Assembly (NCBI GenBank): GCA_934597345.1
Contig: CAKTRJ010000032.1
Coordinates: 1-25,265, forward strand
Direction: 5' to 3'
Origin: an uncultured Oscillospiraceae bacterium
GTDB lineage: Bacteria > Bacillota > Clostridia > Oscillospirales > Oscillospiraceae
DNA length: 25,265 bases
How positions within the stretch are numbered: position 1 is the first letter of the stretch; every line of letters starts with the position of its first letter. The notes beneath the pieces were generated by a model. The model was not told where the DNA came from. It searched no databases and saw only the letters and a list, made by a program, of their open reading frames with translations. Positions 14,809 through 20,524 of this stretch are shown here, one piece after another. The position numbers were made by a program, and so were the translations under genes.

Positions 14809-15684
14809 ATGCCCTACATTCATTTCACCCAAGAACAAAAAGACCTGGCAGCGAGGACGGATCTGGAGGTGTTCCTGTGGAGCCGCGGAGAAAAGCTGCT
14901 GCCATCCGGACGGGATAAACGTCTGGCCAGTGACCACAGCGTCACCATTCGCGGCAACCATTGGTTTGATCATGCCGCGCACGAGGGCGGCAACGCCATC
15001 AGCTTTGTGCAGCGGTTCTACCATCTGGGCTATGCCGATGCCGTGTCGCTGCTGTTGTGCAACGGACAGGCCTATGAAAGACCAGTTCCATCGCCACCGA
15101 AAAAATTCACTCTGCCGACCGCCAACGGGAATATGTGCCGCGTGTTTGCCTATCTGACACAGCATCGACGCATCCACCGTGAGGTGGTCTCTTTTTTTGC
15201 CCACGCCCATTTGATTTACGAGGATGCGGCACATCACAACTGTGTTTTCGTTGGTATAGACGAGAACGGCACAGCCAGACACGCACATCTGCGGAGCACA
15301 ATTAGTCAGGGGAAATCCTTTCGCCAGACCGTGGAGGGCAGCGATGCACGGTACAGCTTTCACTTCGCGGGCGGCGGCGAAGCACTCTATGTTTTCGAGT
15401 CGCCCGTCGACCTGCTGTCCTACATAACCCTGCACAGAGATGCCTGGCAAACGCAGAACTATGTGGCCTGCTGCGGAACTGCCTTCGCACCGGTGGAGCA
15501 GATGCTCCGCACCTATCCGCATATTCGGCAGGTGTATCTCTGTCTGGACAATGACGATGCCGGACACAATGCCTCAGAACGGATGGAAGGCTATCTCCGT
15601 GCGGAGGGTATCTCCACCATGCGGCTGGTGCCTGTGCAAAAGGATTGGAACGAGGACTTGGTGGCACAGGAGGTGTCAACATGA
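14809..15684 (+). CDS. DUF3991 and TOPRIM domain protein (primase-like)
   Basis: A 291-residue protein with the DUF3991 N-terminal part (FLWSRGEKLLPSGRDKRL, GNHWFDHAAHEGGNAISFV, a zinc-less CHC2-like segment as in DnaG-related proteins) and a C-terminal TOPRIM domain. TOPRIM signature residues are visible: Glu 197 in YVFESPVDLLSY and the acidic cluster LDNDDAG at 246-252 (Asp 247, 249, 250). Such proteins are common in conjugative elements, perhaps priming the complementary strand in the recipient. The ATG follows CAGGAGGACAATC. The stop overlaps the virD4 start (ATGA at 15681-15684). Confidence 0.88.
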   Translation: MPYIHFTQEQKDLAARTDLEVFLWSRGEKLLPSGRDKRLASDHSVTIRGNHWFDHAAHEGGNAISFVQRFYHLGYADAVSLLLCNGQAYERPVPSPPKKFTLPTANGNMCRVFAYLTQHRRIHREVVSFFAHAHLIYEDAAHHNCVFVGIDENGTARHAHLRSTISQGKSFRQTVEGSDARYSFHFAGGGEALYVFESPVDLLSYITLHRDAWQTQNYVACCGTAFAPVEQMLRTYPHIRQVYLCLDNDDAGHNASERMEGYLRAEGISTMRLVPVQKDWNEDLVAQEVST

Positions 15685-17459
15685 CCGGAAACCTCTGGAT
15701 TCTGCTGGCGGCGGGCGGTGCGGTGGTGGCGGTGTTCGTCGCGCTGTCGCTGCTGACGGATAACTATAACCTCAACAATATCAAATCCAGAACCGTGGGC
15801 GATGGTCAGCACGGCACGGCCCGCTGGGCCACGGAGCAGGAGATCCGCAACAGCTATGCACTGGTGCCGTTCCGAGTAGCCGACTGGCGGGCAGGTAAAA
15901 ACCTGCCCAAAGCGCAAGGCTTGGTGCTGGGCAGCCGTGACAGCAAAAAAGGCGGTGTCACGGCGCTGGTGGACAGCGATGACATCCACTGTCTCATGAT
16001 CGGTGCGTCCGGCGTAGGCAAGACCGCCTACTTCCTGTACCCGAATCTGGAGTACGCCTGCGCCTGCGGCATGAGTTTCTTTGCCACTGACACCAAGGGT
16101 GACCTGGCCCGCAACTACGGTGCGGTGGCAGAGAAATACTACGGCTATCACGTCTCTGTGGTAGACCTGCGAAACCCGACACGCTCGGATGGCTACAACC
16201 TGATGACGCTTATCAACCGCTATATGGACAAGGCGCTCCGTGAGCACAGCATCGAGGCATATGGCAAAGCGGAAAATCTGATCAATATTCTGGCACACAG
16301 CATCATCTCGCCGAAAGGCGAGGAGAGCCGAGGTCAGAATGAATATTTTTATAAGGCCGCCGAGGGTGTGGTGGCCTCGGTGCTCCTGCTGCTGGCGGAG
16401 TTCCTGCCACCGGATAAGGAACACCCCACAGAACGGCGGCATCTGGTGTCGGTGTTTATCTTGATCCAACAGCTGCTGGCACCCTCCGGTATGCGGGGAC
16501 AAAGCTATTTCAAGCAACTGATGGATATGCTGCCCGCTCATCACAGGGCGCGAAATCTGGCTTCGTCCGCTTTGGAATCATCAGATCAGGCAACGGCTTC
16601 CGCTATGTCCACGGCGCTGGCGCAGATGAATACATTTATGGATATCGCGTTGGAGCAGGTAGTTTGCTTCGACAACAACATAGATGCGGAGAAATTTGCA
16701 AAAGAAAAGACCGCCCTCTTCCTTATACTTCCGGAAGAAGATAGGACGAAGAATTTTATGGCAGGACTTATGATACAGAATCTGTCCAAAGAGCTGTTTG
16801 AGTTGGCGGAAAAAGGCAGCGGGCGCTTGCCCAACCGTGTCGTTTTCTACTGTGATGAGTTCGGAACCATGCCCGCCTTTGACGTGGAGGCACTGTTCAG
16901 CGCGGGCCGCTCCCGCGGTATCATGCTGGTGCCTATCATCCAATCGCTGGCGCAGCTCGATAAAAACTACGGTGACAAAGGTGCGGAGTCAATCGTTGAT
17001 AATTGCCAGGACACCATCTTCGGTGGCTTCGCGCCCAACAGCCAGACGGCGGAAAAGCTCTCAAAAGCGCTGGGCAGCCGCACGGTACTGAGCGGTTCGG
17101 TCAGCAAGGGAAAGAACGATCCCAGCCAGAGCCTGCAAATGATAGAGCGGCCCCTAATGACAGCGGACGAGCTGAAGTCGCTGCCGAAAGGCTCGTTTGT
17201 GGTGATGAAAACGGGGACGCACCCTATGCAGACAAAGTTACGGCTATTTCTCGATTGGGGCATTACCTTCGGTGAACCGTATGCAACTCCGGAACACGCC
17301 GTGCGAAAGGTGGCCTACGCCAGCCGGGAAGAACTGTTCCAGAGCGTCAGGAAGGCGCAGCAAGAGCAGGCCGCACAAGCGAAACAGTCGGAGAAGGCTG
17401 ATACACGCAAGTCGGCGCAGTCGGCCATGGAACTCTATGACAACGGAGGTGAACAATGA
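15681..17459 (+). CDS. virD4: VirD4/TraG-type coupling protein
   Basis: A 592-residue ATPase that links the relaxosome to the mating pore. A membrane segment (NLWILLAAGGAVVAVFVALSLL, residues 4-25) is followed by HGTARWATEQEIR, common at this place in TraG-like proteins. Walker A is GASGVGKT (108-115). Walker B is VVFYCDEFGTMP with Asp 392/Glu 393, then the arginine-rich FSAGRSRGIMLVPIIQSLAQL and DTIFGGFAPNSQTAEKLSK blocks. The C-terminus is Gln/Ala/Lys-rich. Only one clear transmembrane helix is seen where two are usual. The start at 15681 was chosen for its AGGAGG at 15668-15673 and the ATGA overlap. Confidence 0.95.
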   Translation: MTGNLWILLAAGGAVVAVFVALSLLTDNYNLNNIKSRTVGDGQHGTARWATEQEIRNSYALVPFRVADWRAGKNLPKAQGLVLGSRDSKKGGVTALVDSDDIHCLMIGASGVGKTAYFLYPNLEYACACGMSFFATDTKGDLARNYGAVAEKYYGYHVSVVDLRNPTRSDGYNLMTLINRYMDKALREHSIEAYGKAENLINILAHSIISPKGEESRGQNEYFYKAAEGVVASVLLLLAEFLPPDKEHPTERRHLVSVFILIQQLLAPSGMRGQSYFKQLMDMLPAHHRARNLASSALESSDQATASAMSTALAQMNTFMDIALEQVVCFDNNIDAEKFAKEKTALFLILPEEDRTKNFMAGLMIQNLSKELFELAEKGSGRLPNRVVFYCDEFGTMPAFDVEALFSAGRSRGIMLVPIIQSLAQLDKNYGDKGAESIVDNCQDTIFGGFAPNSQTAEKLSKALGSRTVLSGSVSKGKNDPSQSLQMIERPLMTADELKSLPKGSFVVMKTGTHPMQTKLRLFLDWGITFGEPYATPEHAVRKVAYASREELFQSVRKAQQEQAAQAKQSEKADTRKSAQSAMELYDNGGEQ

Positions 17460-17713
17460 GCTATTTTGATACTATTTACGCTGACCACCTGCTGCCCCAC
17501 AGGGCGCGGACGGTCTATATGTACCTGCGGGATCGGGGCGACGCCCAGCAAAAGTGCTGGCCCAGCATCAAGACCATTGCGGCAGATCTGCATCTCTCCC
17601 GCAGCACGGTCAAGCGGGCCTTGAGAGAGCTGGAGCAGCACGGTTATCTGGAGCGCCTGCCCCGCTACCGCCCCAACGGCAGCAGCACCTCCAACCTCTA
17701 TACGGTGCGATAA
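17456..17713 (+). CDS. Small winged helix-turn-helix protein
   Basis: An 85-residue DNA-binding protein. The body is one winged HTH: CWPSIKTIAADLHLSRSTVKRALRELEQHGYLERLPRY, with the recognition helix STVKRALRELEQHG and the wing ending SSTSNLYTVR. It belongs to the helix-turn-helix_36 type found in replication initiators and ICE regulators. It overlaps virD4 by 4 nt (ATGA at 17456-17459). It is the last gene of the + strand transfer block, so it may regulate it or help replicate the excised ICE. Confidence 0.85.
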   Translation: MSYFDTIYADHLLPHRARTVYMYLRDRGDAQQKCWPSIKTIAADLHLSRSTVKRALRELEQHGYLERLPRYRPNGSSTSNLYTVR

Positions 17714-17772
17714 AAAACAGACACAGCCGCCAAGGGGCGACTATGCCCGTTTGCTGAACCGAGGGGTGGTCC

Positions 17773-17832
17773 ATGATGGCCCACCCAGAAGGACTCACTC
17801 TAACGGAGAAATTAGTACAGAGAAAAGAATGA
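17773..17832 (+). CDS. Possible 19-residue peptide ORF
   Basis: A very short ORF (MMAHPEGLTLTEKLVQRKE) lies between the HTH gene and the convergent XRE gene. GAGGGG at 17761-17766 is a possible ribosome binding site, and the start codon sits within the loop of an imperfect hairpin (GGGTGG-CC/GG-CCACCC). Nothing else supports coding; it could be the remains of a longer gene. The rest of 17714-17853 shows nothing else I can name. Confidence 0.25.
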   Translation: MMAHPEGLTLTEKLVQRKE

Positions 17833-17853
17833 GAACAGCTTCTTGTAGAAGAA

Positions 17854-18204
17854 CTATTTCTGATTTGCTTTCTTCTGAAGTGCGATATAATCTCGAACCG
17901 CTTTGCGTCCGTTGACATCGAGAGACAACATATCGGCAAGCATTGCGTCTGCGGTATAGTTTCCGACAAGGGGCTTCTTGTAGTTGTCGGGTCGGATGCT
18001 GAACTCCGAACGGCCAAGGAGGTAATCAGTTGAAACTCCGTAAAAGTCCGCAAGTGCTGTCACGTAGTGGATCGGCATCTCGTATTTGCCGGTTTCGTAC
18101 TTGGAGTAATACTGCTGCGAGGTACCCAACACCTTTGCTACATCGGCTTGTTTCAAATCTCTATCTTCACGCAGTTCTCGGATGATCTCGCAGAAAGTTT
18201 TCAT
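17854..18204 (-). CDS. XRE-family transcriptional repressor
   Basis: A 116-residue regulator with an N-terminal HTH_3 domain: residues 4-62, including LREDRDLKQADVAKVLG, TSQQYYSKYETGKYEMPIHY and LADFYGVSTDYLLGR. The C-terminal half (TADAMLADMLSLDVNGRKAV) is probably for dimer or inducer contact. Ribosome binding site GGAGG (CCTCC at 18214-18218 on the + strand) lies 9 nt from the ATG. It is transcribed away from the SLOG gene, with overlapping promoter elements in between, so it may control both that gene and itself. Phage-repressor-like XRE proteins at this place often hold ICE functions off. Confidence 0.92.
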   Translation of the reverse strand: MKTFCEIIRELREDRDLKQADVAKVLGTSQQYYSKYETGKYEMPIHYVTALADFYGVSTDYLLGRSEFSIRPDNYKKPLVGNYTADAMLADMLSLDVNGRKAVRDYIALQKKANQK

Positions 18205-18234
18205 GTAAGCAGTCCTCCATTTTGTGGTAAAGGA

Positions 18235-18240
18235 ATTATA
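18235..18240 (-). promoter_or_regulatory. -10 element of the XRE gene
   Basis: The reverse strand reads TATAAT here, a perfect -10 hexamer, 31 nt before the XRE start codon. The -35 region, about 17-18 nt upstream (near 18258-18264), is weak and overlaps the -35 of the oppositely directed promoter. That weak -35 and overlap are consistent with autoregulation. Confidence 0.55.
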
Positions 18241-18261
18241 GCCTACATCAAATATGACTTA

Positions 18262-18290
18262 TTGACAGTGAGTTGAAATTGGCTTATTAT
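18262..18290 (+). promoter_or_regulatory. Promoter of the SLOG gene
   Basis: TTGACA at 18262-18267, a 17-nt spacer and TATTAT at 18285-18290: a near-consensus sigma-A promoter. Transcription would begin near 18297, which rules out the upstream in-frame start at 18295 and supports the ATG at 18352. Confidence 0.75.
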
Positions 18291-18351
18291 TTGTTTGGCA
18301 CAAATAAAATATAGTGTATGCAGAAACGGATATACGTCGGAGATAATGTGT

Positions 18352-18909
18352 ATGAATAAACCGATTCGCTGTGCGGTCATAGGACAGAACCCCATGCGGT
18401 TCCCGTGGGGTTTTGATGAAGAAGATAAGTTTTGTTCTAAAATGAAGACGGAATTGGCGCAGCAGATCATGGTACTGCGCCAAGGTGGTGTGTCGCAATT
18501 CCTTGTGGCCTGCGACTGTGGTGTGGGACTGTACGCCGCCGAAATCGTCAACGGCCTGCGAATGACTGACCATGACTTAATGCTTATCTGCTGCACACCA
18601 CACGAAGAACAATCCACCAAATGGGCACCATATCTGCGGGAGCGTTACTTTGATATGCTCATCAATTGCACCTGTATGTCCGCTGTGTGCGAAGTCGGTG
18701 TGCCGGATGCGCAGCTCCGCGCCTACCGGCAGATCATCGACCTGGCGGATGTGGTACTGGGTGTCTACGATCTGGAGAGTCCAGCCGTGGGCGATGCCGA
18801 GGATAGGGCATTGGCCTATGCCGTGGACACAGCCCATAAGTCTGTGCTGGTGTTAGACCCTATCAAGCTGACTACATTTCAGATCGACGAACACTATCGG
18901 CCCCAATAA
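18352..18909 (+). CDS. SLOG-superfamily (DUF1273/YpsA-like) protein
   Basis: A 185-residue Rossmann-like protein (MNKPIRCAVIGQNPMRFPWG...). The first strand and loop (CAVIGQNPMRFPWGF), the segment VSQFLVACDCGVGLYAAEIV and IDLADVVLGVYD follow the SLOG pattern of DUF1273/YpsA, where the glycine-rich loop binds a nucleotide-like ligand. The usual GxGxD is changed to CDCGVGLY. SLOG proteins occur in conflict and nucleotide-signalling contexts, and YpsA influences cell division in Bacillus; its biochemical role here is unknown. Start at 18352 follows CGGAGA by 9 nt and lies downstream of the inferred promoter. The XRE gene is its divergent neighbour. Confidence 0.8.
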   Translation: MNKPIRCAVIGQNPMRFPWGFDEEDKFCSKMKTELAQQIMVLRQGGVSQFLVACDCGVGLYAAEIVNGLRMTDHDLMLICCTPHEEQSTKWAPYLRERYFDMLINCTCMSAVCEVGVPDAQLRAYRQIIDLADVVLGVYDLESPAVGDAEDRALAYAVDTAHKSVLVLDPIKLTTFQIDEHYRPQ

Positions 18910-18917
18910 AGCAAAAA

Positions 18918-18947
18918 GAACCCGCTCTGCGATTGCAGGGCGGGTTC
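18918..18947 (-). terminator. Terminator of the 18951-19139 gene, perhaps bidirectional
   Basis: A 13-bp stem (GAACCCGCTCTGC with GCAGGGCGGGTTC, one G-U) and a GATT loop. On the reverse strand it is followed by TTTTTGC, making a good intrinsic terminator for the small - strand gene; on the + strand the tail is CTATTA, so it would serve the SLOG gene less well. Confidence 0.75.
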
Positions 18948-18950
18948 CTA

Positions 18951-19139
18951 TTACACTGCGGCGTGTATTGCCATATTATCCATGAGGGTGTGGAGACTTA
19001 GGTCATATTGTTCTTGCGAAATCACTCGGCGCTCAAGAAAGGTGTCCAGGACATTTTTTTGCTTACTGTAAAGACGTTGCTGCTTTTCCTGGTCAGAAAG
19101 GCCCTGCCACTCATTTGTTACTGTAAAGTCCAGTTCCAT
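18951..19139 (-). CDS. Small protein with SHOCT-like C-terminal helical hairpin
   Basis: A 62-residue protein (MELDFTVTNEWQGLSDQEKQ...). GGGAGGAAAATCAA upstream supports the start at 19139 over an in-frame ATG at 19166. The C-terminal half, QKNVLDTFLERRVISQEQYDLSLHTLMDN (read in two parts: QKNVLDTFLERRVIS and QEQYDLSLHTLMDN), has the layout of SHOCT-type short domains, helix-turn-helix without DNA binding; this is a weak similarity. It ends into the terminator at 18918-18947 and its upstream region holds a repeat cluster (19157-19194). Confidence 0.65.
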   Translation of the reverse strand: MELDFTVTNEWQGLSDQEKQQRLYSKQKNVLDTFLERRVISQEQYDLSLHTLMDNMAIHAAV

Positions 19140-19156
19140 TTGATTTTCCTCCCACA

Positions 19157-19194
19157 GTATTCGCACATATAGTATTCACACGCGAAATACTATA
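19157..19194 (-). promoter_or_regulatory. Operator-like repeat cluster upstream of the small - strand gene
   Basis: AGTATTCGCAC (19157-19167) and AGTATTCACAC (19171-19181) are direct repeats 14 nt apart, and GCGAAATACT (19182-19191) is an inverted copy of the same motif. TATAGTATT at 19168-19176 and AATACTATA at 19186-19194 form a perfect 9-bp palindrome with a 9-nt centre. On the reverse strand TATAGT (19189-19194) could be a -10 element. The gap from 19195 to 19349 has no other recognisable feature. Confidence 0.5.
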
Positions 19195-19349
19195 CCACAG
19201 GTGGCAACAAAAGGAAATTGGCAAAACGACAAAAAACGCAATGGTTTTTTCTATCAACGAGAGAGACGCTACTATTACGATGCCTTTATTCACGTCAGTG
19301 CGGCAATGTATATTTTGCGGCTATCCCTTTTCCATCTTCGCATCCCGGC

Positions 19350-19526
19350 TTAAGCGGCCTGCTTCAGCCGTTCCATCCATTCTTCCTTCCGCGATAAGTC
19401 GAGTATTCTCTGAATCTCGGCTATCTCTACCTGTGACGGCTTTTTGCGGGAGGTAAAGGCTGCGATAAAGGCAGGCAGTGATCCTCCAAAAGTTTCCCTT
19501 ACAAACCGCAACACCGCTTTTATCTT
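19350..19526 (-). pseudogene. C-terminal fragment of a BlaI/MecI-type repressor
   Basis: On the reverse strand the frame ending at 19350 reads FVRETFGGSLPAFIAAFT, then EIAEIQRILDLSRKEEW. This matches the dimerisation end of the penicillinase-repressor family (FxGGS..a.va.., then EeIeelr.ll), which is normally about 120-130 residues with an N-terminal winged helix. Only about 55 residues are left here; the frame stays open to about 19604 but the upstream part crosses a hairpin and looks non-coding. No BlaR1-like sensor follows. I read it as a remnant of an old resistance-type operon. Confidence 0.6.
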
Positions 19527-19561
19527 CTGTGGGGATTGGGGCAGCGCCCCAACAAGCATGA

Positions 19562-19597
19562 AACAGGCGGGTTCCGTGTAAACGGAATCCGCTTGTT
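19562..19597. terminator. Long hairpin with T-run, upstream of the BlaI fragment
   Basis: AACAGGCGGGTTCCGT pairs with ACGGAATCCGCTTGTT (16 bp, two G-U) around a GTAA loop, then TTTTC on the + strand. It is shaped like an intrinsic terminator. A smaller hairpin, TGGGGC/GCCCCA, lies just before it at 19537-19551. Confidence 0.55.
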
Positions 19598-20006
19598 TTC
19601 GCAAAGTGGGTACCGCTTTGCATTGCTTGCCGCTTTCTTGCCCCCGTTCGTACCCCCGTATTTCCCCCTCTACCCATACTACAATCCGAACAGGGCGTTT
19701 TGGCCAGATTTTCGGAGAAATGTTTGGCTCGCGGTGAAAAAAAGCCGGATTTTTTCAACCCGTTCCCGAAAAAGATACAGGGGATTCACACAAAAACCTT
19801 GAATTGCGGAGGGGTCTATGGTAAACTTATTGTATTTAACTATACCCGTTTGCCGGGGCGCTGAATTGTCCGGGCTTCGGGGTGTGGCGAGGCGGCGAAG
19901 CATCCGGCTGGAAGGGCGCGGACAGCGTCGCGCAAGACCGCTTTTTCGAGGCGTCTGAACGGAAGCGCAAAAGCGCGAAGCCCTTGAAACATCAGCAAAA
20001 AAGGGG

Positions 20007-20034
20007 TTGACAGCATGAGATTTTCCCCCATAAT
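20007..20034 (+). promoter_or_regulatory. Promoter leading into the (AGAC)n tract
   Basis: TTGACA at 20007-20012, a 16-nt spacer and CATAAT at 20029-20034 (five of six bases of the -10 consensus). Transcription would start near 20041, inside the repeat tract that begins at 20036. It is the best promoter seen upstream of adhE, almost 500 nt away. Confidence 0.55.
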
Positions 20035-20070
<36 letters not shown>

Positions 20071-20110
20071 GTAAGTCTGTCCTTTTCTGTTGCCCTCATA
20101 TATCATCAAC

Positions 20111-20154
20111 AGGCGCGGCCTGCCCGAAGTGTTTTCGGACAGGGCGCGCCTTTT
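20111..20154 (+). terminator. Intrinsic-terminator-like hairpin in the leader
   Basis: AGGCGCG at 20111-20117 pairs with CGCGCCT at 20145-20151; within it CCTG/CAGG and CCGAA/TTCGG pair further, making a very stable GC-rich stem. TTTTCGC follows at 20151. It would end or attenuate transcripts from the 20007 promoter before they reach adhE. Confidence 0.6.
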
Positions 20155-20183
20155 CGCGCTCTGACGGCAGGGGGTGACACGGG

Positions 20184-20303
20184 ATGAAGAAGCTATTTTC
20201 CTTCCTTCGCCCCCGCACACAGGCGCGGGATCGTGAGAGCGACGGCGACGGAAAGCCCTCCCCACCGGGGTTAATAGGAGGTGGGGCGGATCAATCGGCA
20301 TAA
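20184..20303 (+). CDS. Short ORF in the adhE upstream region, doubtful
   Basis: A 39-codon frame (MKKLFSFLRPRTQARDRESD, then a Gly/Pro-rich tail). GGGGGTGA upstream may serve as a ribosome binding site. The basic start followed by Leu/Phe is signal-like but has no hydrophobic core. No family is recognised. It may be a leader peptide or chance. Confidence 0.25.
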   Translation: MKKLFSFLRPRTQARDRESDGDGKPSPPGLIGGGADQSA

Positions 20304-20384
20304 CACCTTCTGCCCGGCGGCCGCGGGCCGGGGACAAAAACGCGGCGCACAACAAATTCTTTCTATAAAGGAGGAAGAAAAAAC

Positions 20385-20429
20385 ATGAGAAAACGAATGA
20401 CCAGTCTGCTTCTGACGCGGAGCAATTGA
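20385..20429 (+). pseudogene. Truncated signal-peptide start, 14 codons
   Basis: ATAAAGGAGGAAGAAAAAAC is a near-ideal ribosome binding region, and the frame reads MRKRMTSLLLT then RSN-stop. MRKR-x2-SLLLT is how many large secreted surface proteins of gut Clostridia begin (basic n-region then the start of a hydrophobic core). The core is lost after about 11 residues, so I infer that a secreted-protein gene was cut near 20415-20420 and joined to the adhE upstream sequence. It could also act as a short leader peptide for adhE. Confidence 0.45.
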
Positions 20430-20524
20430 CATGGATCATTCGGATCTTGATTGCGCTTGCCGGTACAGCTGAACACGAGAAGAGAACCAACCACCCAGCG
20501 GTCAAAAATGAAGGAGGAACACGT

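Noticed and set aside
17714..19349. ICE attachment site or integrase near the right side of the transfer genes
   Set aside because: No tyrosine or serine recombinase, excisionase-like gene or att-type direct repeat could be recognised in the window.
20426..20454. Possible adhE promoter with TTGACA at 20426-20431
   Set aside because: No acceptable -10 hexamer at 16-18 nt spacing (GATTGC at the 17-nt position).
20426..20524. Upstream in-frame extension of adhE
   Set aside because: Starts only at a TTG without ribosome binding site, while ATG 20525 has a strong AGGAGG and the usual AdhE N-terminus.
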